Shown one piece after another: positions 56,512 to 64,000 of a DNA stretch of 64,000 bases (position 1 is its first letter; every line of letters begins with the position of its first letter). The notes beneath the pieces are model-generated. The model did not search any database and was not told the DNA's origin. It saw only the letters and a program-made list of their open reading frames with translations. This stretch comes from Pseudoalteromonas sp. S16_S37 (GTDB lineage: Bacteria; Pseudomonadota; Gammaproteobacteria; Enterobacterales; Alteromonadaceae). The translations under genes were made by a program, and so were the position numbers. The stretch is from contig NZ_JAAUWV010000005.1 in the NCBI RefSeq assembly GCF_014694405.1, positions 1 through 64,000 of the forward strand, given 5' to 3'.

Positions 56512-56729
56512 ATCAATTATCCATCTGCGAGAAATCACAAAAGTGCACATTAAAAATATGCTGCCAACACAAACGACTCAACAAAAATAAAAACACAATA
56601 AAAATCAAAGGACTTATCTTGTAAACCTTGTTATAACCCCCTCTCAAATTTGGCATTTATTACTATTTTCGCCAGCAAAGCAGTACGCTTTTTATATCTG
56701 TCATTACCGTCGTCATCTTTGCATGTGTT

Positions 56730-56747
56730 TGTGCAACTAAATTTACA
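56730..56747 (+). promoter_or_regulatory. second TyrR-type box upstream of hpd
   Basis: TGTGCA-ACTAAA-TTTACA matches at 10 of 12 positions and keeps G-N14-C, 123 bases before hpd. A weak -10 (TATAAC near 56630) lies between the two boxes; the exact start site is not visible. Confidence 0.6.
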
Positions 56748-56869
56748 TATGGCTTGTCAGCTAAATAGAGGCCGACTCTTCCTCTTTGCGTATTTTTGAT
56801 TAATCATCCACCTACTGAAAAACATAATCTAACAAGCAACCCAATTTGCTTAATTGCGGGAGTATGACA

Positions 56870-57916
56870 ATGAGTGAAGTAAAAAATCCACTAGGTTTAG
56901 TTGGTATCGAGTTTACCGAGTACGCAACACCTGACGCGGACTATATGGATAAAGTGTTCACCGATTTTGGTTTCTCAAAACTTAAAAAGTTTAAAGATAA
57001 AGACATCGTTTACTACAAGCAGAACGACATTCACTTCTTACTAAATAACGAGCGTGAAGGTTTCTCGGCAGCATTTGCTAAGAGCCACGGCCCAGCAATT
57101 TGTTCAATGGGCTGGCGCGTAGAAGACGCTCAAAAAGCGTTTGACGTTGCTGTTGAGCGTGGTGCAAAACCTGCGACTGACTCTGCTAACAAAGACTTAC
57201 CTTACCCTGCAATTTACGGCATCGGTGACAGCCTTATTTACTTCATCGACGTATTTGGCGACAAAGGTTCAATTTATGACAATGACTTTGTAGATCTGCA
57301 AGAGCAAAACATAGTTAAAGACAAAGGCTTTATCCGTATTGACCACTTAACTAACAACGTTTACAAAGGCACCATGGAAACATGGGCTAACTTCTACAAA
57401 AACGTATTTGGTTTTGAAGAAGTACGCTACTTTGACATTAAAGGTCAAAAAACAGCGCTACTATCTTATGCACTTAAGTCGCCTTGTGGCACCTTCTCTA
57501 TTCCAATTAACGAAGGTAAAGACGACAACAACAACCAGATCGATGAGTACCTAGATGAGTACAACGGTCCAGGTGTACAACACTTAGCATTTTTAACTAA
57601 CGACCTAGTGGGTTCACTAGATCAGTTAGACAAGAGCACTATTGCTACGTTAGACATCGTTGAGCACTACTACGATACAATCTTCGACCGTGTACCTTGG
57701 GTTAAAGAAGATAAAGAGAAGATCAAAGAGCATCAAATCTTAGTAGATAGCCAAAGTGAAAATTGTTACCTACTACAGATCTTTACTAAGAATCTATTTG
57801 GTCCAATCTTCATTGAAATGATCCAGCGTGTTGACGATGGTGGCTTTGGTGAAGGTAACTTCCAAGCACTTTTCGAGTCAATCGAGCGTGATCAAGAACG
57901 TCGCGGCGTAATCTAA
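56870..57916 (+). CDS. hpd: 4-hydroxyphenylpyruvate dioxygenase
   Basis: A 348-aa Fe(II) enzyme converting 4-hydroxyphenylpyruvate to homogentisate in tyrosine breakdown. Two vicinal-oxygen-chelate halves; iron ligands in RIDHLTNNV (His), VQHLAFLT (His) and FIEMIQR (Glu). ATG at 56870 (MSEVKNP) is chosen because GGGAG ends seven bases upstream; ATG 56864 directly follows that sequence. Followed by a terminator hairpin and then fahA. Probably activated by the TyrR/PhhR protein encoded at 36-38 kb. Confidence 0.96.
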   Translation: MSEVKNPLGLVGIEFTEYATPDADYMDKVFTDFGFSKLKKFKDKDIVYYKQNDIHFLLNNEREGFSAAFAKSHGPAICSMGWRVEDAQKAFDVAVERGAKPATDSANKDLPYPAIYGIGDSLIYFIDVFGDKGSIYDNDFVDLQEQNIVKDKGFIRIDHLTNNVYKGTMETWANFYKNVFGFEEVRYFDIKGQKTALLSYALKSPCGTFSIPINEGKDDNNNQIDEYLDEYNGPGVQHLAFLTNDLVGSLDQLDKSTIATLDIVEHYYDTIFDRVPWVKEDKEKIKEHQILVDSQSENCYLLQIFTKNLFGPIFIEMIQRVDDGGFGEGNFQALFESIERDQERRGVI

Positions 57917-57941
57917 GCTTTATTAAAGTTATTATTTTCAC

Positions 57942-57968
57942 AAGCAGCTTTTTTAAAAGCTGCTTTTT
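57942..57968 (+). terminator. hairpin between hpd and fahA
   Basis: AGCAGCTTTT and AAAAGCTGCT (57943-57952, 57955-57964) with TTTT after; may be partial, since fahA follows closely on the same strand. Confidence 0.7.
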
Positions 57969-58019
57969 CCATTTTAGTTAGGGCAAAATAGCACTAACCA
58001 AAAGTAAAAAGGAAAGGCA

Positions 58020-59333
58020 ATGTCTTTTATTAACGAAACTCATGATATTAATCTTAAAAGCTGGGTAGCAAGTGCAAACCAAGCTGGCACAGATTTTCCA
58101 ATCCAGAACTTACCATTTGCGGTATTTCGTCGTAAAGACAGCAATGAAGAGTTCCGTGGCGGTGTTGCTATCGGTGATCAAGTATTAGATCTTGCTGTTG
58201 TTGCAGATGCCGGTATTTTTTCAGGTGAAGCGCAAGTTGCACTTGAAGCTGCCAACGCGCAAGCACTAAATGAGTTTATGGGACTAGGTCAAACTTATTG
58301 GTCTGCATTACGTTTAGCGCTATCTCGCGCTCTACGTGAAGGCTCAGAGCATCAAGCGGCACTTGAAAACGCACTGGTTGCACAAGCAGATGTTGAATAC
58401 TCAATGCCTTGTCATATTGGTGACTACACTGACTTCTATACCTCAATCTACCATGCGACTGCGGTAGGTAAATTATTCCGTCCGGATAACCCACTATTAC
58501 CAAACTACAAATGGGTACCAATCGGCTATCACGGTCGTTCATCTTCAATAGGTGTATCTGGTCAAGCTTTCCACCGCCCTAAAGGCCAAACTAAAGCGCC
58601 AGATGCTGATACCCCTTCATTTGGTCCTTGTAAGCGCCTTGACTATGAACTAGAGCTTGGTATCTATTTAGGTAATGGTAATGAGCTGGGTGAGCAAATC
58701 TCAATTGAAGATGCTGAAAGCCATGTATTTGGTTTTTGCCTATTCAATGACTGGTCAGCACGTGATTTACAGGCATGGGAATATCAACCATTAGGTCCAT
58801 TCCTTGCGAAAAACTTTGCCTCAACAGTTTCTCCTTGGATCGTTACAACTGAAGCGCTAGCTCCTTATCGCACTCAGTGGCACCGTGATGAGAACGATCC
58901 GCAGCCGATGGAATACTTAGAGTCATCTCACAACCGTGAAGCTGGTGCTTTTGATATCCAAATGGATGTGTTGCTTGAAACCGCTAAAATGCGCGAAGAA
59001 CAGCAAAGCCCAGCAAAACTATCTGAGTCTAGCTTCAAACACAGCTACTGGACTGTGGCGCAAATGGTAACGCATCACACAGTAAACGGCTGTAACTTCC
59101 TACCTGGCGACATGCTTGGTTCTGGTACTCAATCAGGCCCAGAGCATGAAGAGGCAGGCTCTTTACTTGAGCTTTCTCGCGGTGGTACAGAGAGTATTAC
59201 GCTTGCAAATGGCGAAGAACGTAAGTTCTTAGAAGACGGCGACAAAGTAATTATGCGTGGTTGGTGTGAAGCCGATGGTTTCAATCGCATTGGCTTTGGC
59301 TCTGTCGAAGGCACTGTTCTACCTGCTAAATAA
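58020..59333 (+). CDS. fahA: fumarylacetoacetase
   Basis: A 437-aa hydrolase that splits fumarylacetoacetate to fumarate and acetoacetate, the last step of tyrosine catabolism. Seen: DYTDFYTSIYHATAVG (active-site Asp/His), GYHGRSSSIGVSG, DYELELGIYLG, NDWSARDLQAWEYQPLGPFL and TVNGCNFLPGDMLGSGT. GGAAAGG lies a few bases before the ATG. The intermediate enzymes, homogentisate dioxygenase and maleylacetoacetate isomerase, are not in this window. Confidence 0.96.
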   Translation: MSFINETHDINLKSWVASANQAGTDFPIQNLPFAVFRRKDSNEEFRGGVAIGDQVLDLAVVADAGIFSGEAQVALEAANAQALNEFMGLGQTYWSALRLALSRALREGSEHQAALENALVAQADVEYSMPCHIGDYTDFYTSIYHATAVGKLFRPDNPLLPNYKWVPIGYHGRSSSIGVSGQAFHRPKGQTKAPDADTPSFGPCKRLDYELELGIYLGNGNELGEQISIEDAESHVFGFCLFNDWSARDLQAWEYQPLGPFLAKNFASTVSPWIVTTEALAPYRTQWHRDENDPQPMEYLESSHNREAGAFDIQMDVLLETAKMREEQQSPAKLSESSFKHSYWTVAQMVTHHTVNGCNFLPGDMLGSGTQSGPEHEEAGSLLELSRGGTESITLANGEERKFLEDGDKVIMRGWCEADGFNRIGFGSVEGTVLPAK

Positions 59334-59360
59334 TCCCAAATTAAAAGCAGATAAAAATCA

Positions 59361-59385
59361 AAGGTGTGCATTTGCACACCTTTTT
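59361..59385 (+). terminator. fahA terminator
   Basis: AAGGTGTGCA (59361-59370) and TGCACACCTT (59373-59382) followed by a T-rich tract; 27 bases after the stop. Confidence 0.88.
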
Positions 59386-59456
59386 ATTATATAAATTAAC
59401 TGGATTTTTGTATTAATCTTGTTATTGTGAAGTGTTGTTTAAGAATTTTTATAAGT

Positions 59457-60635
59457 ATGTTGAAGCTAATCAATCGCCTATTTAAGACATTATTCCAGCC
59501 AAGGCAAATTTTAATCCGCCAAAACGGTGAGATTTATATGTTCACCTTACCAAGCTGGGTTCAACCTTTGCTATTAACAATGGCATCGGGTGCAGTAGCT
59601 TGGGCTGTTATAAATGCACAATCTGTGACGCAACAAAAAACGACAATTTCCACTTTGCGCACGCAAACCAATGAAGACAAACAACGTTTTTTAACTGAAA
59701 AGCAGCAAATGCAAGCGCAGCTTGCCCAGCAGCAGCAAACTCTCAACGAGCTCACTGAAAAACAAATGATGCTGCAAAGCTTAGTGGATGCTTTACCAAG
59801 CTCATTGGTTGAGCCGTTAAATGATGTTGAAAACACTCCTATGCCAACCCCAACTGACAACGTTGACGTTCATTTGGAACGGCTAGATGAGCAGCATCAA
59901 ACAACAGAGCAGCTTAATTCGGATAACGTGTCTAACCAAGGCGAAGTATCGCAAGGTGAGCAACAAAATAACTTTGGTGCACAAGCACAAAGGTTAGTGT
60001 CTAATCAGCAACAATTGCTTAGCCTTATCTCAGAAAACATTCAAAATCGTGCCGCAACATTAAGTAGCGGCTTGGCTGAAGTGGGCATTGCCCCAAAGCA
60101 CAACTCAGCGCTCGCTCAAGGTGGTCCATATCACCAACTAGAACTAGAAGAGCTGCCTCAGGATTATCTTAACGCGATAGATAACCTAGTTACCTTAAAT
60201 AATTTAGAGCAAGTGATCACGACCTTGCCTGATTCTATGCCCGTAGCTAAAGATGATTATTATATTTCGAGCCAGTTTGGTTTTCGTAAAGACCCCATTA
60301 CGGGTCGACGTGCGTACCATAAAGGGGTCGATTTAGCAGGTTGGCATAAAACTGAAATCATAGCTCCTGCTGCTGGTACTGTAATTAGAGCAGGACGTAA
60401 TGGCGGCTACGGAAAGTTTATCGAAATCCAACATGAGCACGGTTTAGTCTCTCGATTTGGCCATTTGCACACCATCAAAGTAAAAAAAGGGCAACAGATC
60501 AAAAAGTCTGAAGTGATTGCTTTGATGGGCAGTACTGGACGAAGCACTAGTACTCACTTACATTATGAAGTATTGCAAAACGGCAAACATATTAACCCTA
60601 TCAAGTTAACAAAGGTGATCAATCGTGTTCAGTAG
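59457..60635 (+). CDS. M23 family murein endopeptidase
   Basis: A 392-aa membrane-anchored peptidase. One N-terminal helix (about 36-55), a long coiled-coil region (about 65-110, EKQQMQAQLAQQQQTLNEL), a low-complexity stretch, and a C-terminal LytM domain with the zinc motifs HKGVDLAG (H-x3-D), GHLH and HLHYEV. It cleaves peptidoglycan cross-links, as NlpD/MepM/Csd1 relatives do. The start is uncertain: ATG 59457 is used; a GTG at 59427 would add ten residues. It overlaps a bactofilin gene by 11 bases, a pairing known from Helicobacter Csd1/CcmA, suggesting localised cell-wall cutting. Confidence 0.88.
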   Translation: MLKLINRLFKTLFQPRQILIRQNGEIYMFTLPSWVQPLLLTMASGAVAWAVINAQSVTQQKTTISTLRTQTNEDKQRFLTEKQQMQAQLAQQQQTLNELTEKQMMLQSLVDALPSSLVEPLNDVENTPMPTPTDNVDVHLERLDEQHQTTEQLNSDNVSNQGEVSQGEQQNNFGAQAQRLVSNQQQLLSLISENIQNRAATLSSGLAEVGIAPKHNSALAQGGPYHQLELEELPQDYLNAIDNLVTLNNLEQVITTLPDSMPVAKDDYYISSQFGFRKDPITGRRAYHKGVDLAGWHKTEIIAPAAGTVIRAGRNGGYGKFIEIQHEHGLVSRFGHLHTIKVKKGQQIKKSEVIALMGSTGRSTSTHLHYEVLQNGKHINPIKLTKVINRVQ

Positions 60636-61035
60636 TTTATTTGGCAACGATAAAGCGATATCAGGCGTTCCAGCACTGATCTCTCCTAATACAGTAATAG
60701 AGGGTCATGTGCGCTGTGAAGGCGAATTGCAAATCGACGGCAAGGTTATTGGTGACTTGGTAGTAAATACCCTCATTGTTGGTCTGCATGGCGTAATTGA
60801 AGGTGACGTTAAAGCTCATCGCATCCGCATAAAAGGCACAGTTAATGGTAGCATCGATGCAGATAAAGTGATGTTAGAGCCAACCGCTAAAGTACACGGT
60901 GACGTTACGCATGATACCTTGAGTATTGAAGCAGGCGCTTTAATTGAAGGTAAGCTTACCCATAAAACAGAGGTGACAAACATCACCTCATTCAAAGATA
61001 AAGCTAGCAGTAAAGATAAAACTAACGCTCAGTAA
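60625..61035 (+). CDS. bactofilin
   Basis: A 136-aa polymer-forming cytoskeletal protein with the right-handed beta-helix core (about 18-115): SPNTVIEGHVRCEGELQIDGKVIGDL, IEGDVKAHRIRIKGTVNGSI and VHGDVTHDTLSIEAGALIEG. Short N- and C-terminal tails; the tail is lysine-rich. GTG start at 60625, preceded by AAGGTG. Bactofilins form nucleotide-free filaments that position wall enzymes; the coupled M23 gene fits. The 3' end overlaps the convergent DUF4442 gene by 14 bases. Confidence 0.95.
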   Translation: MFSSLFGNDKAISGVPALISPNTVIEGHVRCEGELQIDGKVIGDLVVNTLIVGLHGVIEGDVKAHRIRIKGTVNGSIDADKVMLEPTAKVHGDVTHDTLSIEAGALIEGKLTHKTEVTNITSFKDKASSKDKTNAQ

Positions 61036-61486
61036 TATACATATTGATATCTGCGTGAAAAACTTTATTACCCTGCTTATCAAAAATCTCAACTGGCACA
61101 ATTAAATCTTCTTTGTCTTGCCATTGTCTGGGCAAGACAATCTTAGCTTGCGCATTCAAATCTGTTTCAGCTTTTTTTAGGTATTGCACAGTCATACCTT
61201 TTGGGATCCAACGGTGTGTTTTATGTGGCACGGTTGCATCCACCATTACGCCTGCACACAATTCTGCTAAATTACACTGCGCTATCGCATGAATAGTACC
61301 GATGTGATTAAACACCGCTTTGCGCTTGGGGATTGTGGCGCAACATAACCCAGGTTCAAGCTGCGTAATGGTGGGTTTGATTGAACCAAAATAAGGCGCC
61401 TTACGACATACAGCTTTGCTAAAGAGCCACTGTCCAAATGGAAGCCACTGCATTCTTTTATATATTTTTAATAATGGGGCTGACAC
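61022..61486 (-). CDS. DUF4442 (YiiD-type) thioesterase-like protein
   Basis: A 154-aa hotdog-fold protein. The pattern GSIKPTITQLEPGLCCATIPKRKAVFNHIGTIHAIAQCNLAELCAGVM, read in pieces, is the DUF4442 core, where the NHIGTIHA and AELCAG segments form the putative active site. Likely an acyl-CoA or acyl-lipid thioesterase; substrate unknown. It ends inside the convergent bactofilin gene (14-base overlap), so no terminator lies between them. Confidence 0.85.
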   Translation of the reverse strand: MSAPLLKIYKRMQWLPFGQWLFSKAVCRKAPYFGSIKPTITQLEPGLCCATIPKRKAVFNHIGTIHAIAQCNLAELCAGVMVDATVPHKTHRWIPKGMTVQYLKKAETDLNAQAKIVLPRQWQDKEDLIVPVEIFDKQGNKVFHADINMYITER

Positions 61487-61649
61487 AGTTCATACCTATG
61501 TAAAACGAAATTGTTAAATCAAATTAACACATCCGACCTGTTGAGAAAATACACTCAAGATAGCTTTTACCCGTTTATTTTTTTGATCCGGCGCTTTGTC
61601 CTGTTCTTTTTATTTTCGCGCATTAGAATAGCCGCCAAAAGGAGTCCTC

Positions 61650-62837
61650 ATGTCACAATCTGATTTAACTAGCAAAACGCTTATTTTTATCCTCGCTCTA
61701 TTAGTGATTTTTTGCCCATTGGGTATCGATTTATATCTACCCGCTTTTCAAGCGATGCAACAGGGCTTAGCCGTATCTGAATCGAAAATTCAGCAAACCA
61801 TTAGTATCTACATGCTCACAGTTGGTTTGGGGCAGTTAATCGCAGGACCTTTGGCTGATAAATACGGCAGAAAGCCTGTTGCGAGCGTAGGCATCATACT
61901 ATTTATGATAGGCGCTGTTGTAGCTTCACTCGTTGATAGCTGGACATGGATGATGATAGCTCGAGCACTACAAGGCTTTGGGGCATGTGCCACATTTGTC
62001 GCCGCTTTTGCGATTGTTAGAGATAGCTTTGGTCATAAAGGAAGTGGCCAAATGATCACTTATCTTAACGGCATTGTGTGCTTTATTCCTGCACTAGCTC
62101 CCCTACTTGGCGCTTGGTTAACCTTAGAGTTCGGTTGGCGCAGTAACTTTACCTTTTTGTCAGGCTTTGCCGTCATCGGCTTGCTATTATTAATGTGGTT
62201 ATATCGTGAAACGAAACCTGCAGATAGTATTTATGAAGGCCATATCCTCAATTTAAGCCGCTTCAAGCCAATGCTAAAAAGCAACGAATTTATGTTTAAT
62301 GCCAGCATTACTATGCTTGGCATGGCTGCCATGCTGGTTTTTGTGACAACCGCGCCTGGCTGGATCATGAATCAACTACACGGCTCTGTTTCTGTGTTTA
62401 CGGCGTGGTTTACCGGCAATGCCGTTTTAAGTATCGTTGCCAGTTTTACAGCTCCTATACTAATCAAACGCTATAGCCGACTAGCATTAATCGTTGGATT
62501 AAGTTTATTTATTTTAGGTGGTTTGACTATGCTGCTCGCGACACGTTATCAGCATCCTGCCGCTTTTATGCTGCCGATGTATATTGCCTCTATTGGCTTT
62601 GCTTTTTCTCTTGGCTCTGCAGCAGGTAAAGCACTGTCAGGATTTGCCAAACAAGCAGGTACCGCCTCTGCGCTTATTGGTGTAATGCAAATGAGTGGAG
62701 CGGGAACTTTAGCCCTATTAACACAACAGCTACATTTAGCAGCCCCTTACCAGTTAGCTTTGCACCTATTGTTAGTAACACCGTTCATGCTGGCATTATT
62801 AGGTAAACATAAACAAACCCTACACAGTGCGGCTTAG
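61650..62837 (+). CDS. Bcr/CflA-type MFS drug efflux protein
   Basis: A 395-aa transporter with 12 predicted helices. DHA1-type signatures: GIDLYLPAFQAMQ in helix 1, the motif GPLADKYGRKPV between helices 2 and 3, and ARALQGFGACATFVAAFAIVRD. This is the Bcr/CflA subfamily (proton-driven export of bicyclomycin, chloramphenicol and sulfonamides in E. coli). AAAGGAG lies six bases before the ATG at 61650. Single gene. Confidence 0.92.
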   Translation: MSQSDLTSKTLIFILALLVIFCPLGIDLYLPAFQAMQQGLAVSESKIQQTISIYMLTVGLGQLIAGPLADKYGRKPVASVGIILFMIGAVVASLVDSWTWMMIARALQGFGACATFVAAFAIVRDSFGHKGSGQMITYLNGIVCFIPALAPLLGAWLTLEFGWRSNFTFLSGFAVIGLLLLMWLYRETKPADSIYEGHILNLSRFKPMLKSNEFMFNASITMLGMAAMLVFVTTAPGWIMNQLHGSVSVFTAWFTGNAVLSIVASFTAPILIKRYSRLALIVGLSLFILGGLTMLLATRYQHPAAFMLPMYIASIGFAFSLGSAAGKALSGFAKQAGTASALIGVMQMSGAGTLALLTQQLHLAAPYQLALHLLLVTPFMLALLGKHKQTLHSAA

Positions 62838-62845
62838 ACCGCACT
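62826..62845 (+). terminator. hairpin at the end of the MFS gene
   Basis: AGTGCGG (62826-62832) and CCGCACT (62839-62845) around the stop codon; no T-run. Possible weak terminator. The remaining gap to 63114 shows an isolated TATAAT (62895-62900) but no matching -35. Confidence 0.4.
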
Positions 62846-63114
62846 TAGGTACTCAAATAGATATACTTATCATTTCCTTTGTAAATCATGTATCTATAAT
62901 GGTAAACCATGTAACCTGCTAGACCTCCACTAATACAAAAATCGTATATACACATAATTAAATACTCTAAATTTTTATAAAAAAAGAAATAAATTATTCT
63001 TTACGTTACTAGCCCTTTCGATCTACTCTGTCTCCCCGTTAATCAATTGTTATTTATTTAACAATCAAGTTTAACAATCGCTTCACTCATTTTAACGAAC
63101 TAGAGATAATAATA

Positions 63115-64000
63115 ATGAAACTAAACAAGTTCACTTCAGCACTTATGTTTGCCGGTATGTGTGCAGCTACAAGCGCACAGGCTTCAGATGACCGCTACAT
63201 CATTCAAGTTGAAAATAATAATAAAGGCGTTGTAAAAGCGTTAGCAAAACAGTTAGGTGCTCAACTGCACGTGGATGGCGACGGATTTATCGCTGCAACA
63301 TTTTCTGGTAAAGACTTATCTCAAGTAAGAGGTTTACTAAACAACCCACACGTAAAACTAGTTGAGCAAGACTTTAAACGTGTTCCTCTTGGCATCTATA
63401 ACGATGACGCTGGAGATGCGATGACACAGCAACTTACACCGTATGCTGTTTATCAATCTCAAGCGAACCAGGTTACTTTCAACGCTAACGCGGGTATGAA
63501 AGTATGTGTTATCGACTCAGGTCTTGATAGCTCAAATCCTGATTTCATCTGGGGTAACATCACAGGTGATAACGACTCTGGTACTGGCAACTGGTATGAG
63601 CATGGTGGTCCTCACGGCACTCACGTAGCAGGCACAATTGGTGCTGCTGACAACAACGTTGGTGTTGTAGGTATGGCACCTGGTGTTGCGATGCATATCA
63701 TTAAAGTATTTAACGCCGAAGGCTGGGGTTACTCTTCAGACTTAGCGCACGCAGCAAACCTATGTTCGCAAGCTGGTGCTAACATCATCAGCATGAGTTT
63801 AGGTGGTGGCGGTTCAAACAGCACTGAATCAAATGCATTCGCTCAATTCTCAGCAGCAGGCGGGCTAGTTGTAGCTGCAGCTGGTAACGATGGTAATGAC
63901 GTACGTTCATATCCAGCTGGCTACCCTTCAGTAATGATGATCGGCGCTAACGACGCAAACAACCAAATCGCAGACTTCTCGCAATTCCCAAGCTGTGCAA
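63115..64000 (+). CDS. secreted S8 (subtilisin-like) serine protease, 5' part
   Basis: An open frame from ATG 63115 to the window edge (295 codons, no stop, so truncated by the window). Signal peptide MKLNKFTSALMFAGMCAATS to about AQAS, an inhibitor-I9-like propeptide (RYIIQVENNNKGVVKAL to VKLVEQDFKR), then the catalytic domain: VCVIDSGLD with the catalytic Asp, HGTHVAGTIGA with the catalytic His, and AAAGNDG with the oxyanion Asn. The Ser motif (GTSMA) would lie just beyond base 64000. Marine Pseudoalteromonas secrete many such proteases; this one is likely extracellular. Confidence 0.93.
   Translation, partial: MKLNKFTSALMFAGMCAATSAQASDDRYIIQVENNNKGVVKALAKQLGAQLHVDGDGFIAATFSGKDLSQVRGLLNNPHVKLVEQDFKRVPLGIYNDDAGDAMTQQLTPYAVYQSQANQVTFNANAGMKVCVIDSGLDSSNPDFIWGNITGDNDSGTGNWYEHGGPHGTHVAGTIGAADNNVGVVGMAPGVAMHIIKVFNAEGWGYSSDLAHAANLCSQAGANIISMSLGGGGSNSTESNAFAQFSAAGGLVVAAAGNDGNDVRSYPAGYPSVMMIGANDANNQIADFSQFPSCA

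Noticed and set aside
56613-56632. Third TyrR-like half site (TGTAAA) near the possible hpd -10
   Set aside because: The second half does not match and the G-N14-C spacing is lost.

Overview
The window reads as a chromosomal segment of a marine gammaproteobacterium, most likely Pseudoalteromonas (genus inferred, not proven). Supporting signs are AT-rich DNA, the gammaproteobacterial order tRNA-fMet-rimP-nusA-infB-rbfA-truB-rpsO-pnp-nlpI, an E. coli-like 16S 5' end, a fused MrpAB antiporter subunit, MipA/DUF3019, OmpW and a secreted subtilisin. There is no prophage, insertion sequence or CRISPR array.

Layout. 1-109 is the 5' end of a 16S gene leaving the window leftward, with tandem promoters and a boxA-like site upstream. 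0.7-5.8 kb (minus): CnoX-type thioredoxin/TPR protein, topoisomerase III, a chemoreceptor. 6.1-11.9 kb (minus): six-gene Mrp Na+/H+ antiporter operon. 12.1-23.5 kb (minus): a putative metallopeptidase coupled to nlpI, then the pnp-to-tRNA-fMet transcription/translation superoperon with internal hairpins, including a long pnp-leader stem. 23.8-29.1 kb: a degenerate globin-like protein, a lipoprotein, MipA/DUF3019, and a three-gene cassette of a secreted zinc phospholipase C-like enzyme, a parvulin-like foldase and a membrane-anchored helper. 29.2-32.2 kb: hcnABC hydrogen cyanide synthase behind an FNR/ANR-type site. 32.3-37.8 kb: small heat-shock protein with a sigma-32 promoter and a ROSE-type RNA thermometer, dapE, ompW with FNR-like sites, a thioesterase, a small secreted protein and tyrR/phhR.

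38.2-54.6 kb is the most unusual region: six overlapping, co-oriented genes encoding what looks like a Gram-negative version of the poly-gamma-glutamate (PGA) capsule machinery. It has a 1356-aa PgsB/CapB-type ligase, a PgsC/CapC membrane protein with about 650 extra residues, a CHASE2 sensor, two large envelope proteins that share a beta-domain (one probably an outer-membrane barrel), and a small secreted hydrolase-like protein. By eye, the PgsC extension carries two degenerate copies of that hydrolase-like domain. No PgsA/CapA is visible. A strong promoter with an inverted repeat in its spacer precedes the cluster.

55-64 kb: POT peptide transporter; hpd and fahA of tyrosine catabolism with two TyrR-type boxes upstream, one perfect, tying them to tyrR at 36-38 kb; an M23 peptidase/bactofilin pair; a DUF4442 protein; a Bcr/CflA-type exporter; and the first 295 codons of a secreted S8 protease running off the window end.
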